Assembly: GCA_964615375.1 (NCBI GenBank)
Contig: CAZTOW010000079.1
Span: forward strand, 1-31,195
Reading direction: 5' to 3'
Source: CAZKWG01 sp964615375
GTDB taxonomy: Bacteria; Myxococcota_A; UBA796; CAZKWG01
DNA length: 31,195 nucleotides
Below the pieces are notes generated by a model that saw only the letters and a list, made by a program, of their open reading frames with translations, was not told the origin of the DNA and did no database searches. Of this stretch, positions 30,488-31,195 are shown piece after piece (the first letter of the stretch is position 1; each line of letters starts with the position of its first letter). Made by a program: the position numbers and the translations under genes.

Positions 30488-30957
30488 CCACCACCTGCTC
30501 CCACCTCGACACCCCCTTCGGAACGCTGCGGATCGTCGCGACGGAGACGGAGATCACCGCGATCCTGCTCGCGCGCGGCCCCGCCCCCTGCCCGCCCGGC
30601 GATCACGCCCTCCACCAGGAGGCGCAGCGCCAGCTCCAGGCCTGGCTGGCCGGCGAGCGCCGGGACTTCGACCTGCCGCTCGCCCCCGAGGGCACGGCCT
30701 TCCAGCGCGCGGTCTGGGCCGAGCTCGAGGCCATCCCCTTCGGCGAGACGCGCACCTACGGGCAGATCGCCGCGCGCCTGGGCCGGGCGAGCGCCTCGCG
30801 GGCGGTCGGGGCGGCCAACGGGCGGAATCCACTCATGATTGTGGTGCCTTGCCACCGGGTCATCGGGAGCGACGGGAGCCTGACCGGGTACGCCGGGGGG
30901 ATGCCCATGAAGGCGTGGTTGCTGGCGCATGAGCGCGGGAGCGGAGCCACCGGCTGA
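30484..30957 (+). CDS. ogt: Methylated-DNA-protein cysteine methyltransferase
   Basis: A 157-aa suicide enzyme that transfers the alkyl group from O6-methylguanine (and O4-methylthymine) to its own Cys123 in VVPCHRV. It also shows the family segment IPFGETRTYGQIA (84-96), RASASRAVGAANGRNP carrying the Arg finger (Arg106) and Asn of the recognition helix, and GYAGGMPMKAWLLAHE at the C-terminus. Length is typical for Ogt/AGT. ATG 30484 overlaps the Ada-AlkA stop, so the two repair activities are made together and probably induced by methylation of the Ada domain. It is the last gene in the window. Confidence 0.96.
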   Translation: MTTTCSHLDTPFGTLRIVATETEITAILLARGPAPCPPGDHALHQEAQRQLQAWLAGERRDFDLPLAPEGTAFQRAVWAELEAIPFGETRTYGQIAARLGRASASRAVGAANGRNPLMIVVPCHRVIGSDGSLTGYAGGMPMKAWLLAHERGSGATG

Positions 30958-31026
30958 GCCTCCGCAGATCTGAGTTGGGTGCGGCTCCTTTACGACGACG
31001 AAAGCGCCATGGAATTGCAGCTTTGA

Positions 31027-31145
31027 TCCTCCTCCCGCGCCAGCGGGGGGAGGTGGCCTGGAGGGCCGGAGGGGGGGACTCCGACACGCACTTCCCCCCT
31101 CCGCCGGCTTCGCCAGCACCTCCCCCCGCTGACGCGGGAAGAGGA
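31027..31145. repeat. Long inverted-repeat element
   Basis: Left arm 31027-31057 and right arm about 31115-31145 are imperfect inverted copies, sharing CAGCGGGGGGAGGTG with few mismatches outside it. Inner G-rich and C-rich tracts (about 31065-31080 and 31091-31107) are also mutually complementary. Each arm can form its own small hairpin (CCTCCC with GGGAGG). It resembles the GGGGGAGGTGGC-type intergenic repeat family well known in alphaproteobacterial genomes (from memory). No gene is seen from 30958 to the window end. TTGATCC occurs at 31023-31029 and 31163-31169, a possible but imprecise duplicated flank. Confidence 0.75.
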
Positions 31146-31195
31146 TGGTCGGGCAGGCGCCCTTGATCCGACCAACCGCCTCGAAGCAGAAGAGC

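Overview
The window is a very GC-rich, gene-dense piece of a bacterial chromosome. The gene repertoire suggests a Myxococcota/deltaproteobacterium-like organism: FHA-domain proteins, an FHA-ABC transporter, HEAT, SPOR and LysM envelope proteins, a lipoprotein with a DTGG/EDTG-rich linker, and many stand-alone regulators. This placement is an inference from content; no rRNA or phylogenetic marker other than infB is present. I see no tRNA, rRNA, CRISPR array, phage or intact insertion sequence.

Layout. (1) 1-5616, plus strand: the 3' part of infB, then ylxP (DUF503), a SPOR membrane protein, a secreted LysM protein, a YggT-type membrane protein and a secreted HEAT-repeat protein. (2) 5617-9496, minus strand: a run transcribed as cNMP-EAL phosphodiesterase, argF, mvaB and a double-FHA protein. 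(3) 9554-11280: a PqqB-like metallo-hydrolase, convergent with a lipoprotein of unknown function. (4) 11314-15209: a two-gene unit of a cNMP-fold protein and an FHA-ABC half transporter, closed by a palindrome that contains its stop codon and that of the facing LysR gene. (5) 15220-18870: LysR regulator, divergent cysteine-rich lipoprotein resembling the APCDD1 domain, small HAD protein, second LysR regulator coupled to kptA (RNA 2'-phosphotransferase). (6) 18879-22934: APP1-type lipid-phosphatase-like lipoprotein with a YtfJ-like periplasmic protein, an AraC regulator with a TTG start, a small membrane protein, an SRPBCC protein and a DUF420 membrane protein. (7) 22910-27561: an AmpG-like MFS carrier, an AAA-ATPase-like/PD-(D/E)XK protein, an unknown gene, then an AT-rich spacer with a hairpin repeat and a remnant of a second PD-(D/E)XK protein. 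(8) 27606-30957: an ArsR regulator with a perfect 26-bp palindrome over its start codon, coupled to an SRPBCC-VOC fusion; then an Ada-AlkA fusion coupled to ogt (alkylation-damage repair). (9) 31027-31145: a long inverted-repeat element at the right edge.

Several gene pairs share 4-nt ATGA/GTGA overlaps (YggT-HEAT, cNMP protein-ABC, LysR-kptA, ArsR-SRPBCC/VOC, Ada/AlkA-ogt) and are probably translationally coupled. The parts most worth following are the APCDD1-like lipoprotein with its divergent regulator and clear LysR-type operator, the FHA-ABC unit whose two sensor folds have both lost key ligand-binding residues, the operator/start-codon palindrome of the ArsR gene, the periplasmic YtfJ/APP1 pair, and the two repeat elements.
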